From positions 1-64,000 of the forward strand of contig NW_026014678.1 in NCBI RefSeq assembly GCF_020379485.1: DNA of 64,000 nucleotides, written 5' to 3'. The notes beneath the pieces were generated by a model. That model saw only the letters and a list, made by a program, of their open reading frames with translations, was not told where the DNA came from and did not search any database. Numbering within the stretch: position 1 is the stretch's first letter; every line of letters begins with the position of its first letter. The position numbers and the translations under genes are program-made. This document shows, piece after piece, positions 46,850 to 59,900 of this stretch. Source of the stretch: Brassica napus (Eukaryota; Streptophyta; Magnoliopsida; Brassicales; Brassicaceae).

Positions 46850-49736
46850 GGTTCGAGGAAACGTACAAGCCAGTCTTAGGACATCAAGGCAAGCGTTCCA
46901 TGGTCGAGAAAGAAGGTTAAGGACATAAGGAAACTTAGACTTAACCTTATACAAGCTAAGAGACAGCTAGGACGAGTAAGACGGTAACTGGACGAAGTGG
47001 ACGAGTAGCTCGGCCAGCTCAATAAAGCTAGGTTTAGTTCACTCCAGCTCAGTCCCTACTAAGTCAGCTCTACTAGCTGGACTACTAGCTCACCCAGCTG
47101 AGGCAGCTGAGAGTCAGCTCACCTCAGCTAGACGGACTGTTCGGGATTTAGGCCGATGGTCCGGGTCCGGGTCAGTGGCGGGCTGTGAGGTCCGGCCATG
47201 AGGCCATGGGCTGTTGGGTCTTTGGGCAAGGCCGTGGGCTAAGTCCAGGAGGTTTGGGGCGTGGGTTGGGCTTATAACCGCCCCAAACCCAATCAGAAAG
47301 GGCGAAGGGATGCAAGTGGCCGAAAGGGGACAACCCTTGGCCGATGGTGCCCATTCGCTAGCAAGTCGTGCCTGTTCGTGGGGCAAGACTTACCCCCTCG
47401 TTTTCTATAAACATGGGGGCTCTCTGGTCGATTTCATTATCCAATTCCAGAGTAAAATACTCATGGAAAAATGTAGAGAGAGAGAGAGAGAGTTCTGGCC
47501 AAGAGATCGGCCGGAAAAGGGCCGGTCGTGGTGGTTCTGTATCTCTGGCATGGAGAACGGTTTAGGAGAGAGGAGGCCGTGTGTTATGAATACCCAAGGC
47601 GTAGAGAAGGGTATGGAGAAGGACTCGAAAGCCGTGGTTCAGTCTGATAGGGTCAGTGGCGTAACCACCGACTCATCGGCAAAGACAATCGGACAGTCTG
47701 AACCGGTCTAGCCATGGGCGTTTGGATTGTGTCCTATTCTTCTTATTCTTTTCATCCAATTCTTCTTCTACTCCTTCTGTACATTGGCGTGGCCTTTTTG
47801 ATGTGTTGGGATTGGTTATAACCGTGGTTCTGGTTGAGTAATGAAGTCGCGGTCCATAACCGTCGAGTTAGGCGCGCGCATGGTCTAAACCGGCCTCAGG
47901 TGATCCGATTGGATAGGGGCGGTTCTGTTCTGTTCTGTTCTGAACGGTTGCAACCCTTCCCTGAACAGTCAAAATGGTTCATGACTTGTGTAGGTTAAGG
48001 CGTGGTCCTTTGGCCATAGGCCGGACACACGCACGGACCAGACAGTCCATACGGACGGTTAGGTCGAACGGTTGGAGCATCTGAATGGGTGCGAGATGCC
48101 AAGGGTCATGAGTTGCCAAGAGGCACGAGTGTCCAAAGGGTACTAGTTCCCAAAGGGTGTGAGTTCCAAACGGTGCCATTGGTTCAAGGCTTAGGCCGAA
48201 CCAAGTGGACAGTCCGCGGCTGCATAGTCGAACGGACGGACGGTTAGTTTAACCGGAGTGTTGTGTCGCAAGGTCTGATTGGTTGCAAGGCAATCCGGTT
48301 TGGTCTTGGGCCTTACTCTCTGGTATGGATCCAGGCTTTGGGTCGGATCAGGTAAGAAGGTCCGTGAGCCTTTGGGCCAGACTTATAACTGGTCGATCGC
48401 ACCTAGATCTTAACCAGACGGTTAGACGGGACTATGGACGATCCGGCTATGGTTGGATGGCTTTAGCCGCAAAGGCTAAGTGGGATATCTTACAATAAAC
48501 CTTGGGTTGGTGAGTAGGATAGGCGCCATATGCATTATGTAGGGCGTAGACCCACATGATGGCAATGGAAGGCCGGTTATATCAGTACCTGCTAAGTAGA
48601 CGATGGCTTATCAAGTCTGGTGGTCGGATCATGTTTCATGTCGATGGTTTGATGGCCGAGCACTAGTATGGATAGTCACGTTGCTGGAGTAAGAGTATTG
48701 ATGTGATGCTTCTAGATATCAACCTTGGTGTTGATAGCTTCGAGATTGGCTAAGAGTTATGACGAAGTGTATGGCTAGTACTATGTGTCGTAGACCATAG
48801 ATACTGAGCCTAAGTGTGATTGTTCAAGGAAGGCCGTGTAAGATCTGATCATGGTTGAATATGGACGACCTGACCTCTGAATGATGGTTCAAGGTGTCGG
48901 AACTAATCTGATTAAGGAATGCATCGTTTGGTATGAACAAATCATATATGTTGTTTGGGTTAAGTCCCAAAGCCGGTCAGGCCAGTTGATGACTCATCAG
49001 TTCCAAGTCATGTGAGGATGGTTGGTTGATTGACTTAGGATCTAATGAGATTTGTCAGTCCAGAATATGGATTGGGTACTATTGCCTATATGGCAAGGGG
49101 ATATTTGAGTGTGCATGAGCCGAGAAAGGCCAGATGCAAACCCTTATCCTTTCAAAGACTTCTCAAAGGTTACTTTTGTCTGTGGGGATGGTTGGTTGAA
49201 TGACTAAGTACCTAGGGGAGTTGTTTGATGCAGGAATCAAGATAAGGACCTTAAGTAAGATCATTGAGTGATCGTGGTCCAGCTGTCAAGCAAGAGCAAT
49301 TCGAGTCAATGGAGGACCGATGAGCTAATAAGCTCCGTAGATGTGGCAAAGGTATGATCTAGCATTTACTAATGTAGATCTAGATAGAATGGTTTAGGGG
49401 AATGGAACCTCAGAATTGTATGGCTTGGTTTGGGTTTAGGATTGACCTTTAAGCTAATTGGCAGTTGAGTAAACTGACCAAGGCTAAGGTGATTCGACCA
49501 GACAAGTGTTAGATTGGTTTTAGACCAATGGTTAACTACAGAATAATCCGCTGCGTATCTGTTGAAAGGATCTAGGCTATTAATGACTAGGGAAGTCTTT
49601 AGCTAAGATCTAAGTTAGCCCTCGCCTTTAGGCGATATTATAAATAAAGGGAGAAAATTAAGAGGTTCGGCCAGGAAGTGGACCGAGCGACGTGAGGCAT
49701 CGACCGCGGCCTAGGCGGCCGGGATCGGGTCTTACA
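46850..49736 (+). repeat. E3 5' LTR, remainder
   Basis: Resumes E3's LTR right after the GCCAT copy and ends GGGTCTTACA. The TATA position at 47405 reads CTATAAACATG, one base off the family's CTATAAATATG. Total LTR length without E6 is about 2.93 kb. No gene is supported. Confidence 0.9.
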
Positions 49737-49739
49737 AGT

Positions 49740-49751
49740 TGGTATCAGAGC
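49740..49751 (+). other. E3 primer binding site (initiator tRNA-Met)
   Basis: TGGTATCAGAGC three bases after the LTR end. Confidence 0.9.
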
Positions 49752-50597
49752 ATGCTTGATCCTGTTTAGTACAACGCTCTAAGATGTTGTGTTCCATACC
49801 GAAGTTATTTCCAAAACTATGATGACTATGAAACCTTAGTTGGGGTGAGCCAAGAAAGAGTTGAGGTAAGCTAGGGTATCATGCTTGTAAATGTGGGAAT
49901 TCTAAGATGAACCAGCTTAGCCAAGAACCTAAAAATAGAAAGGTTGGTCGATCTAGTATTTATAAGTAATAGACGGGTTGGAAGGGATGGAAGCAATGCA
50001 AGACTTGTTTATGGATGACCTAAACAAGGGAAGTAACATGGACCAGAGAGTGGCTTAGGTTGAAATAAAGGTGCAGCATTCTACTGAAGTTAAGTGTTAT
50101 CCCTTGATGGCCGTTCATAATAAATAAAGCATATGCAATGTTATATCTGACTCAAAGGAGACACTACATGACCAGTACACGAGTGCACTTGTGATCAGAT
50201 GGATCAGCTAGGACTCGGTATAAGTCAAGGTAGATTTCCTTAGATCTAGTAGGATGGAATGAATAAATTCCAATCTGAATCTGTCCAAGGAAAGAGTGAG
50301 GAAACTCATGATGTTCGTTCCAATCAATGGAAGAACATGATCTTAACTACCTTAGTATGATGGGGATTGAGGTATATTAAAATTGCTCTTGTGAATGGTG
50401 TGAGCATTCGCAGAAGTAAGACGCCTTGGAGAATGGTATGTGACGTTTTCCAAGTGTGTGGTCAAACCGAGATCGTACTCATCTAGGTATCCACTGGAAC
50501 TGGAAGTATTGAAGTTATTGGCAATGCCATGAGGGATGTTATGGGACGTTCTTTGTGGTGTGGTCATGCACTGAGATAGTTTCCACAAGTGGATTTG

Positions 50598-51362
50598 TGG
50601 TGTGGAAACACACGTACTTTTCGACACAGAGGCTACACATAGTTTTGTGAGTCCGGGACTGGTCGGAAAGAGTCTGTTCTGTCTGAGTTCTGGGGATTAT
50701 TCGAGACTAGTGAGGGCAGCCGGTGGGCAAATTATGCATTCACTAGGGCTCATGAAAAATATCCCGGTGTGGATCCAGGAGAGAAATCTGCCTGTAGATC
50801 TGATCGAGAAAAATATCCACGCGCCTACAGAATCACGAGATGATCCTAGGCATGAATCTGGTAGGGAAAGTATCGGGCCACTCTCGATTGCCACAAAGTT
50901 CGTGTGCAATTGGAGACTGGAGCTCACCCGATCCAGTACCAAAGTCTGAGTCTGAGTCCGGTTCTAAGGAAAGTAGGGGTGTCAGCAGTCCAAGTGAATT
51001 GGATGCTTAGACAGGGTTGTGAAGTATTTTTGACCACAACTACCACTACGGAGCACGGCAATTCTGTTGATCTGTCTGGGATCTCGTTGGTATCGAGATC
51101 CATTGTCTGAGTCCGGCTTTAAGGAAAGTAGTGGTGTCAGCATTCCGTGTGGATCGGATGCTTAGACGGGATTGTGAAGTATTTTTTTTACCACAATTAC
51201 CACTATGGAGCGCGGCAAATTCTGGTGATCTAAAAGATCTGTTTGAGGACCCGTTGGTGTCCGAGTCCCCAGATGTGTTCAGTTCGCTACATAGTGTCCC
51301 CTCTGGTAGGTCGGATCCATTTATGATTGAACTGGAACCAGGGACAGCACCACTGTCCTAGA
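50598..51362 (+). pseudogene. E3 broken pol: protease remnant and start of the RT linker
   Basis: Frames 50602-50949, 50904-51110 and 51131-51361 together resemble the protease section of E5 (SFVSPGLVGKSLFCLSSGD…AAGGQIMHSLGL). The catalytic motif reads DTEA instead of DTGA, which alone should inactivate the protease. A 155-bp tandem duplication (50950-51104 and 51105-about 51260) repeats the …RMLR.(G/D)CEVF section. The reading ends in [10 protein letters not shown] followed by a stop. RT, RNase H and integrase are absent. The truncation point is close to that of E1. Confidence 0.82.
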
Positions 51363-52368
51363 GTCCGTTTCAGTCGGCTCCGGCTGAGATGGCAGAGCCG
51401 AAGTTGACCACGTCCGAGAGAGGACCATGGTCGCAGTACAACCAAGTCGGAGTTTGACCTAAGGTTGAGAATGATCAAGTCCAAAAAAAAATGATGAGGA
51501 TCAGCCCACGACCTATTCGGAGATGAACCTATGGTCGGGGTGAAACGGTCGAGTCCCTGAGTGGACCTGGACCAGAGTACGATCGAGTCCAAGGAAGGAC
51601 CAGGATCGAATTATGACAAAGTCCAGTGAAGGATAGAAGTCAAGTCTGAGGCGTTTTTAGTCTGGAGGGACTAAGATCGCAATGTGGCCAAGCCTGAAAA
51701 GGTTGTGGCCGGTGAAGGGGATGATCCAGTACGTTGTGGCTGAGGTCATGAGCCTTATTGTCCATGAAGGACAAAAGAACCATAATAATCTGTTAGGACT
51801 CGTTGTAGGACGAGCAGCCTAAAGATTATAACAAGTTCGTGAGGACTTGACTGGTACATCGAGTGGTGTGGGGATTGGCCAAATCTACTAAGGCTCGAGT
51901 ATGCAGCATGTTCCTAGGGACTGATTATGATCTAGTCTTGGACTATGATCAGAGAAAGAATAAAATCTGAAGAAGATGCTATTCAAAGGAAAGACATAGA
52001 CTTGTTGAATACTAGGACCGCAACCTGGAGATTTCGGCCAGTGACACAAGGAATGTCTTTGGATGGATTTTCAAGTATCACTTGAATGGGTGCTTGATGG
52101 ACCCTCGACTGTGGTCAAAGTACACAAGTAAGGGTGCCATCAGCAAAACCAGAAAGGACCACTTGATAGGATTTTTGTGGTTAAATCCTTATCAAATGGG
52201 GGAGACTTGTACAACGATGGTCAAAGGAAAATTGATCAACGAAGTGGTGATTCAGTGGTTTTAATCAAGCTTGTTCTATTCTCTGATCAAGACTAGAATA
52301 AGTTTGTTTGGAATATTTTGTCTTGGGACAAGGTATAATCATCACCGGATTTGAGGACGAATCCATTA

Positions 52369-52383
52369 CAAGTGGGGGAGACT
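52369..52383 (+). other. E3 polypurine tract
   Basis: CAAGTGGGGGAGACT immediately before the 3' LTR. Confidence 0.85.
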
Positions 52384-55167
52384 TGTCACGCCCCCAATCC
52401 TGGAAAGGATTGTCGGGACGGCCATGGTTCGAGGAAACGTACAAGCCAGTCTTAGGACATCAAGGCAAGCGTTCCATGGTCGAGAAAGAAGGTGAAGGAC
52501 ATAAGGAAACTTAGACTTAACCTTATATAAGCTAAGAGACAGCTAGGACGAGTAAGACGGTAACTGGACGAAGTGGACGAGTAGCTCGGCCAGTCAATGA
52601 AGCTAGTTTTAGTTCACTCCAGCTCAGTCCCTACTAAGTCAGCACCACTAGCTGGACTACTAGCTCACCCAGCTGAGGCAGCTGAGAGTCAGCTCACCTC
52701 AGCTAGACGGACTGTTTGGGCTTTAGGCCGATGGTCCGGGTCCGGGTCAGTGGCGGGCTGTGAGGTCCGGCCATGAGGCCATGGGCTGTTGGGTCTTTGG
52801 GCAAGGCCGTGGGCTAAGTCCAGGAGGCTTGGGGCGTGGGTTGGGCTTATGACCGACCCCAAACCCAATCAGAAAGGGCGAAGGGATGCAAGTGGCCGAA
52901 AGGGGACAACCCTTGGCCGATGGTGCCCATTCGCTAGCAAGTCGTGCCTGTTCGTGGGGCAAGACTTACCCCCTCGTTTTCTATAAATATGGGGGCTCTC
53001 TGGTCGATTTCATTATCCAATTCCAGAGTAAAATACTCATGGAAAAACGTAGAGAGAGAGAGAGAGTTCTGGCCAAGAGATCGGCCGGAAAAGGGCCGGT
53101 CGTGGTGGTTTTGTATCTCCGGCAAGGAGAACGGTTTAGGAGAGAGGAGGCCGTGTGGTATGAATACCCAAGGCGTAGAGAAGGGTCTGGAGAAGGACTC
53201 GAAAGCCATGGTTCAGTCTGATAGGGTCAGTGAGGTAACGACCAACTCATTGGCTAAGACAATCGGACAGTCTGAACCGGTCTAGCCATGGGCGTTTGGA
53301 TTGTGTCCTATTATTCTTATTCTTTTCATCCAATTCTTCTTCTACTCCTTCTGTACATTAGCGTGGCCTTGTTGATGTGTTTGGATTGGTTATAACCGTG
53401 GTTCTGGTTGAGTAATGAAGTCGCGGTCCAAAACCGTCGAGTTAGGCGCGCGCATGGTCTAAACCGGCCTCAGGTGATCCGATTGGATAGGGGCGGTTCT
53501 GTTCTGTTCTGTTCTGAACGGTTGCAACCCTTCCCTGAACAGTCACAATGGTTCATGACTTGTGTAGGTTAAAGCGTCGTCCTTTGACCATAGGCCGGAC
53601 ACACGCACGGACCAGACAGTCCATACGGACGGTTAGGTCGAACGGTTGGAGCATCTGAATGGGTGCGAGATGCCAAGGGTCATGAGTTGCCAAGAGGCCC
53701 GAGTGTCCAAAGGGTACTAGTTCCCAAAGGGTGTGAGTTCCAAACGGTGCCATTGGTTCAAGGCTTAGGCCGAACCAAGTGGACAGTCCGCGGCTGCATA
53801 GTCGAACGGACGGACGGTTAGTTTAACCGGAGTGTTGTGTCGCAAGGTCTGATTGGTTGCAAGGCAATCCGGTTTGGTCTTGGGCCTTACTCTCTGGTAT
53901 GGATCCAGGCTTTGGGTCGGATCAGGTAAGAAGGTCCATGAGCCTTTGGGCCAGACTTATAACTGGTCGATCATACCTAGATCTTAACCAGACGGTTAGA
54001 CGGGACTATGGACGATCCGGCTATGGTTGGATGGCTTTAGCCGCAAAGGCTAAGTGGGATATCTTACAATAAACCTTGGGTTGGTGAGTAGGATAGGCGC
54101 CATATGCATTATGTAGGGCGTAGACCCACATGATGGCAATGGAAGGCCGGTTATATCAGTACCTGCTAAGTAGAAGATGGCTTATCAAGTCTGGTGGTCG
54201 GATCATGTTTCATGACGATGGTTCAATGGCCGAGCACTAGTATGGATAGTCACGTTGCTGGAGTAAGAGTATTGATGTGATGCTTCTAGATATCAACCTT
54301 GGTGTTGATAGCTTCGAGATTGGCTAAGAGTCATGACAAAGTGTATGGCTAGTACTATGTGTCGTAGACCATAGATACTGAGCCTAAGTGTGATTGTTCA
54401 AGGAAGGCCGTGTAAGATCTGATCATGGTTGAGTATGGACGACCTGACCTCTGAATGATGGTTCAAGGTGTCGGAACTAATCTGATTAAGGAATGCATCG
54501 TTTGGTATGAACAAATCATATATGTTGTTTGGGTTAAGTCCCAAAGCCGGTCTGGCCAGATGATGACTCATCAGTTCCAAGTCATGTGAGGATGGTTGGT
54601 TGATTGACTTAGGATCTAATGAGATTTGTCAGTCCAGAATATGGATTGGGTACTATTGCCTATATGGCAAGGGGATGTTTGAGTGTGCATGAGCCGAGAA
54701 AGGCCAGATGCAAACCCTTATCCTTTCAAAGACTTCTCAAAGGTTACTTATGTCTGTGGGGATGGTTGGTTGAATGACTAAGTACCTAGGGGAGTTGTTT
54801 GATGCAGGAATCAAGATAAGGACCTTAAGTAAGATCATTGAGTGATCGTGTTCCAGCTGTCAAGCAAGAGCAATTCGAGTCAATGGAGGACCGATGAGCT
54901 AATAAGCTCCGTAGATGTGGCAAAGGTATGATCTAGCATTTACTTATGTAGATCTAGATAAAATGGTTTAGGGGAATGGAACCTCAGAATTGTATGGCTT
55001 GGTTTGGGTTTAGGATTGACCTTTAAGCTAATTGGTAGTTGAGTAAACTGACCAAGGCTAAGGTTATTCGACCAGACAAGTGTTAGATTGGTTTTAGACC
55101 AATGGTTAACTACAGAATAATCCGCTGCGTATCTGTTGAAAGGATCTAGGCTATTAATGACTAGGGA
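52384..55167 (+). repeat. E3 3' LTR, truncated at its 3' end
   Basis: Matches 28668-28709 plus 46850-49593, then stops at ACTAGGGA. The final ~143 bp (U5 end) present in the 5' LTR are missing. Dyad CAATCC-6-GGATTG at 52395-52412. No gene is supported. Confidence 0.9.
52981..52991 (+). promoter_or_regulatory. LTR TATA box, E3 3' LTR
   Basis: CTATAAATATG with the same flanks (CCCTCGTTTT before, GGGGCTCTCTGG after) as the E2 and E5 LTRs. Confidence 0.65.
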
Positions 55168-55209
55168 TGTAGCATCCCCGATCCTAGGTAGGATCGTTGG
55201 GACGAGCCA
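55168..55209 (+). repeat. 42-bp LTR tip of an E8/E1-like element
   Basis: TGTAGCATCCCCGATCC… resembles the start of the E8 and E1 LTRs in + orientation and includes a perfect dyad CGATCCTA-GG-TAGGATCG (55179-55196). Its continuation is replaced by E8. It is the trace of an LTR inserted into E3's 3' LTR and then lost. Confidence 0.7.
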
Positions 55210-56912
55210 TGTAAGACCCGATCCTGGATTCCTCAATCCAACCAGACCGCGGCCTCACCAAACAATGCAACCAATTCCATCTTTCATATTCAAGTTCAAG
55301 TGTTAAATAATTCTAAGTCTTTTTCAGAGTTTTGAGGTTCCAACATTCACACTTAAACAATCAAGCAACAACTAATGCAAATAGATATTTCATAGATATT
55401 AACCAAGGTTCATACATCATTCATCATCCTAAATAATAGATTACACACTAGAATCGCATAAGTTCACAAGTTGCACAATAGGCTACAATAATCACACAAT
55501 TTTCAGAATCAACCCAATCACCACACATCTTCCCATGGCCGCGGTCCTCATGGTGCTTTTCCCTTACCACGGTCCATTTCTGGTCCTGGATCCAACACAA
55601 ACAAACACACAATCACAAGGTTAGATTACAAAACAAGAATCAAATCACATTGCATGGTCGGATCCAATCTAGTCAAGAACAATCATCAAAAATGTCAAAT
55701 CTGACCCCTTTAAAAAGAGATCCAAATACCAAATAAAATTCATGAAAACTCATGATAATTCAGAAGAAAAATATTTCCATAATCAGATTCAAAAGAATCG
55801 GCTCAGATCATAGTGATCTCGGCCATGAACAGCCCACACAAGAACAAGGGACTTTCATGGGAATTTGATCAGGCCAAGGCCTTAGGATCAATGAATCCTT
55901 TCCTGTAACAATATAAAACATTCCATAGCACAACATATATGAAGAAACAGAGTAGAAGAAGTCAGAGTAAGGAGTGACCAATCGATCCAAACCGGCCAGG
56001 CTCACACGGCCATCACCCGCGGCCTTATCCGGTTACTCTTGGCCACACCTCTCACCTTAGGAGTTCGGTCTCCAGGGGCGACTTCCTTCTCTTTCTCCTT
56101 TGCCTTCTCCTTGTCTTTCTGTCTCAAATCCATCCTCTTGATCACACGCCCAAACACACCAGGAACACTCAAGAACAATCTCTTGGATCAAATCGGCCGA
56201 TCCAACGTTTGTGTCTCTCTTTCTCTCTTGAATTTTCTCTGTGTTTCTCTCTGTGTGGAATGAGTAAAAACCGACCAGAATGATCAGAAATGAGAGAGAG
56301 AGGACGATTTAAACTGTCCCCAACCGCCTGGGCGAACAGTTACCAAAATCCCATCCCTTCTTCCCAAAACCGTCCCATAACCGTCCCATAACCGCCCCTT
56401 GGCGGTTTCTCCCCTTTTCTTCCTTTGGCAAATCGATCACTGAGCCTCAGCTCACACTCTGGGAGCTTGCCCGCTCCCTGTCCCAAGCCTAAGACCCATT
56501 TGGTCGAACCGTCCTGCACCCGGACCATCGGCTCGCCCAGTAACCGTCCCGGACTCGCCCACACTGATCCGAACCAGAACGCACCGTTCACTGGATTGAG
56601 CTGACCTCCAGCTGTTCCCAGCTGATTGAGCTAGCCCACCAGCTCCTGTGAGCTGAACAGATCATGGTGAACTGAATACCAGCTGAACCGAGCTGATTGA
56701 ACTCAAACCAACACTCGTCCAGCTGCCTAAACACTCACCCAGCTCCTTTACCCTTGTTTCCATCGTATCCTGGTTAAGTCTCAGCTGACTGATGCCCTTA
56801 ACCTTCATTCAGGGCCATGATACGCTTGTCTCAAGGTCTAATGACCTGACTGGTGCGTCTCCCCGCACCATGGCCCGTCCGGCCGATCCTATCTAGGATC
56901 GGGGACATGACA
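55210..56912 (-). repeat. E8 3' LTR (1703 bp)
   Basis: TGTAAGACCC...GGACATGACA on the + strand. Dyad CGATCCTA-TC-TAGGATCG at 56884-56901. The last eight sense codons and the stop of gag-pol lie in this LTR, the stop inside the dyad. No strong TATA is seen. TTTAAAT on the minus strand near 56307 sits where related LTRs have theirs. Confidence 0.92.
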
Positions 56913-59900
56913 AGTCTCCCCCACTAACTTGGGATTCGTCCTCGAATCCATGTTAAGTGTTTCATCAGGAAGGAATTGTCTGTACCACTCCGGATACATA
57001 GTTTTCATCTTTGCTTCTGTTTCCCAAGTGATGAGGTCTTTACCATTGTAATCCCACACCACTTTGATCATGGGAACTGTCTTCTTTCTCATAGCTTTCT
57101 CTGACCGATCCACAATCCGAACCGGCAAGGTTTCCAAAGTCAGGTCTTTACCAAGGTCAGCAGGAACCTCGGGCAAGACAATGTCTTGTTCAGACAAGCA
57201 TTTCCGGAGTTGGGATACATGGAACACATTGTGGTATGCATCCATTGCTGATGGCAAGTCCAACTTGTATGCCACTGCACCCACTCTCTCTATGATCCTG
57301 AATGGACCCAAGTACCTAGGGTCCAGTTTCTTTCGTCCAGAAATCCTGGTCCTACCCTTAAAGGTAATCATCTTGAGATACACCAGGTCATTGACCTCAA
57401 ACTCAAGATGTTTCCTACGCTTGTCTGCATAGCTCTTTTGGCGGTCCTGCGCCTCTTTCATCTTCTCTTTGACCATCCTGATCTTCTCAGTGGTCTGTTC
57501 TACAATCTCAGGACCCAACATGCTACGCTCCCCCACTTGGGTCCAGCATAGGGGTGTCCTGCACGGCCTACCATACAAAGCCTCATATGGCGACATACCA
57601 ATGCTTGTATGGAAGCTGTTATTATAAGCAAACTCCACTAAGGGTAAGTGTTTTTCCCAAGACTCTCCCCAGTCTAACACACATGCCCTTAGCATATCCT
57701 CTAAGGTTTGGATTGTCCTTTCAGACTGCCCATCCGTTTGAGGATGATAAGATGTGCTCATATTCACTCTGGTTCCCAAGGCCTTTTGGAAAGCCTGCCA
57801 GAAATAAGATGTAAATCTTGGATCCCTGTCCGAGACAATGCTTGCTGGAACACCATGCAACCTCACTATCTCGTCTAGGTACACTTGCACTATCCTGTCG
57901 ACCCCATCCCCTTTCTTGATGGGTAGGAAATGAGCCGACTTGGTCAGCCGATCAACCACAACCCATACCGCATCTTTCTTATTCCTGGTCGTGGGAAATC
58001 CAGTCACAAAATCCATTGTGATGTGATCCCATTTCCATTCTGGTATGGGTAGGTTCTGAAGTAGACCACTGGGAACCTGATGTTCTGCCTTCACCAGTTG
58101 ACAAGTGGGACACTTAGCCACCCACTCTGCAACATCAGATTTCATCCTCACCCAATGGTAGTACCTTTTCAGATCCCTATACATTTTGTTCAGTCCAGGA
58201 TGAACTGAAAACTTGGACTTATGAGCCTGTCTCATAATCTCTTCTTTGAGTTCCTTATCATTAGGAACACTGACCCTACCATTGACCAAGATGGTACCAT
58301 TGTCAGTTGTCTGGTACTCAGTCTTGTCATTGGCGGCTACCTTCTTTAGATTTTCATCCAGGCCCTGAGCTTGCCTGATCCTGGTCAGGAGATCGGCCTG
58401 GTTCACCGCCTCCAACCCCAGTGGCTCATCTGAACCAACCAAGGTATTGAGGTTCAAGGACCTGATCATCCCTTCCAGTTCATCCGCCTCCCTCTCAGAT
58501 GACACTTCAGCCCTTCTGCGGCTCAAAGCATCAGCCACTAGGTTAGCTTTCCCAGGATGATAAGCTATGTCCAGATCATAATCTGCAACAAACTCCATCC
58601 ATCTCCTCTGCCTTAAGTTTAACTCAGGCTGAGTGAATATGTACTTCAAGCTCTTATGGTCTGTGAGTATTTGCACCCTGGCACCATAAAGATATGATCT
58701 CCATATCTTTAATGCAAATACTACTGCAGCCATCTCCAAATCATGGGTTGGATAGTTACCCTCATGCTTCCTTAGCTGCCGGGAAGCATAGGCTATCACC
58801 TTCCCATGTTGTGTCAAAACACAACCAAGACCAGTTATGGATGCATCCGTATACACCACATAAGGCTGATCAGCCTCAGGCAACACCAGGACAGGTGCAT
58901 TAGTCAACATGTTCTTGAGTGCTGCAAAACTTTTCGCACACTCCTCAGACCATGTGAACCTCACGTCCTTGCCTGTCAGCTTAGTCATAGGTTGAGCTAT
59001 GCTCGAGAACCCCTTGACATATTTCCGGTAATAACCAGCCAACCCTAAGAAGCTTCTCACTTCCGTAGCATTCTTTGGCTGTGGCCATTCCTGGATACAT
59101 TTGATCTTATCTTGATCCACTGAGACTCCTTTATCAGACACCACATGCCCAAGGAACCCAATGCTCTTCTGCCAGAAGCTACACTTGCTTAGCTTAGCAA
59201 AGAGCTTCTGTTCTCTCAGGCGGCCCAACACCGCCCTAAGGTGTCTTTCATGGTCCTCCTTTGTCTTGGAATACACGAGTATATCATCAATGAAGATGAT
59301 CACAAACTCGTCCAAGTATTCCCTGAAGATGCCGTTCATCATCTTCATGAATGCAGCAGGTGCATTGGTCAGTCCGAACGGCATGACCACAAACTCATAG
59401 TGACCATACCTAGTTCGGAACGCTGTCTTCCTCACATCACCTGGTGCAATGGGGATCTGATGATACCCAGAGGCCAGGTCAATCTTGGAGAACCACTTGG
59501 CTCCACGGAGTTGGTCCAACAACTCATCAATCCTGGGTAAAGGGTACTTGTTCTTCACAGTCACCCTGTTCAAACCCCTATAATCAATGCACAACCTAAA
59601 GCTACCATCCTTTTTCTTAACAAATAGGACTGGTGCTCCCCAAGGTGATACACTAGGGCGTATGAACCCCTTCTCAAGCAACTCCTCAAGTTGCTTCTTC
59701 AGCTCTGCCATCTCAGCTGGTGCCATTCTATATGGACTTTTTGATAATGGGGCCGTTCCAGGTTCCAATTCAATGATGAATGGGTCAGCCCTATCAGGGG
59801 GAATGCCCTGTAGTGCCCCAAACACATCCTGAAATTCTCGAACCAACGGTATACCCTCTGGGTCACAGGCCCCTACAACCTCATCAGTGTAAATGGTAGC

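Larger units (their letters stand above)
28668..55167 (+). mobile_element. E3: non-autonomous Ty3/gypsy element split by an 18-kb insertion
   Basis: The pieces in order are 5' LTR tip (28668-28709), the E6 insertion, the rest of the 5' LTR (46850-49736), internal region (49737-52383) and 3' LTR (52384-55167, lacking its last ~143 bp). Removing E6 and one GCCAT copy restores an LTR that matches the 3' LTR. The left target site would be TGGCG in the satellite. The right end is lost. Like E1, the internal region has only protease and the linker before RT. Bases 49752-50597 and 51363-52368 hold no supported gene. Confidence 0.88.
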
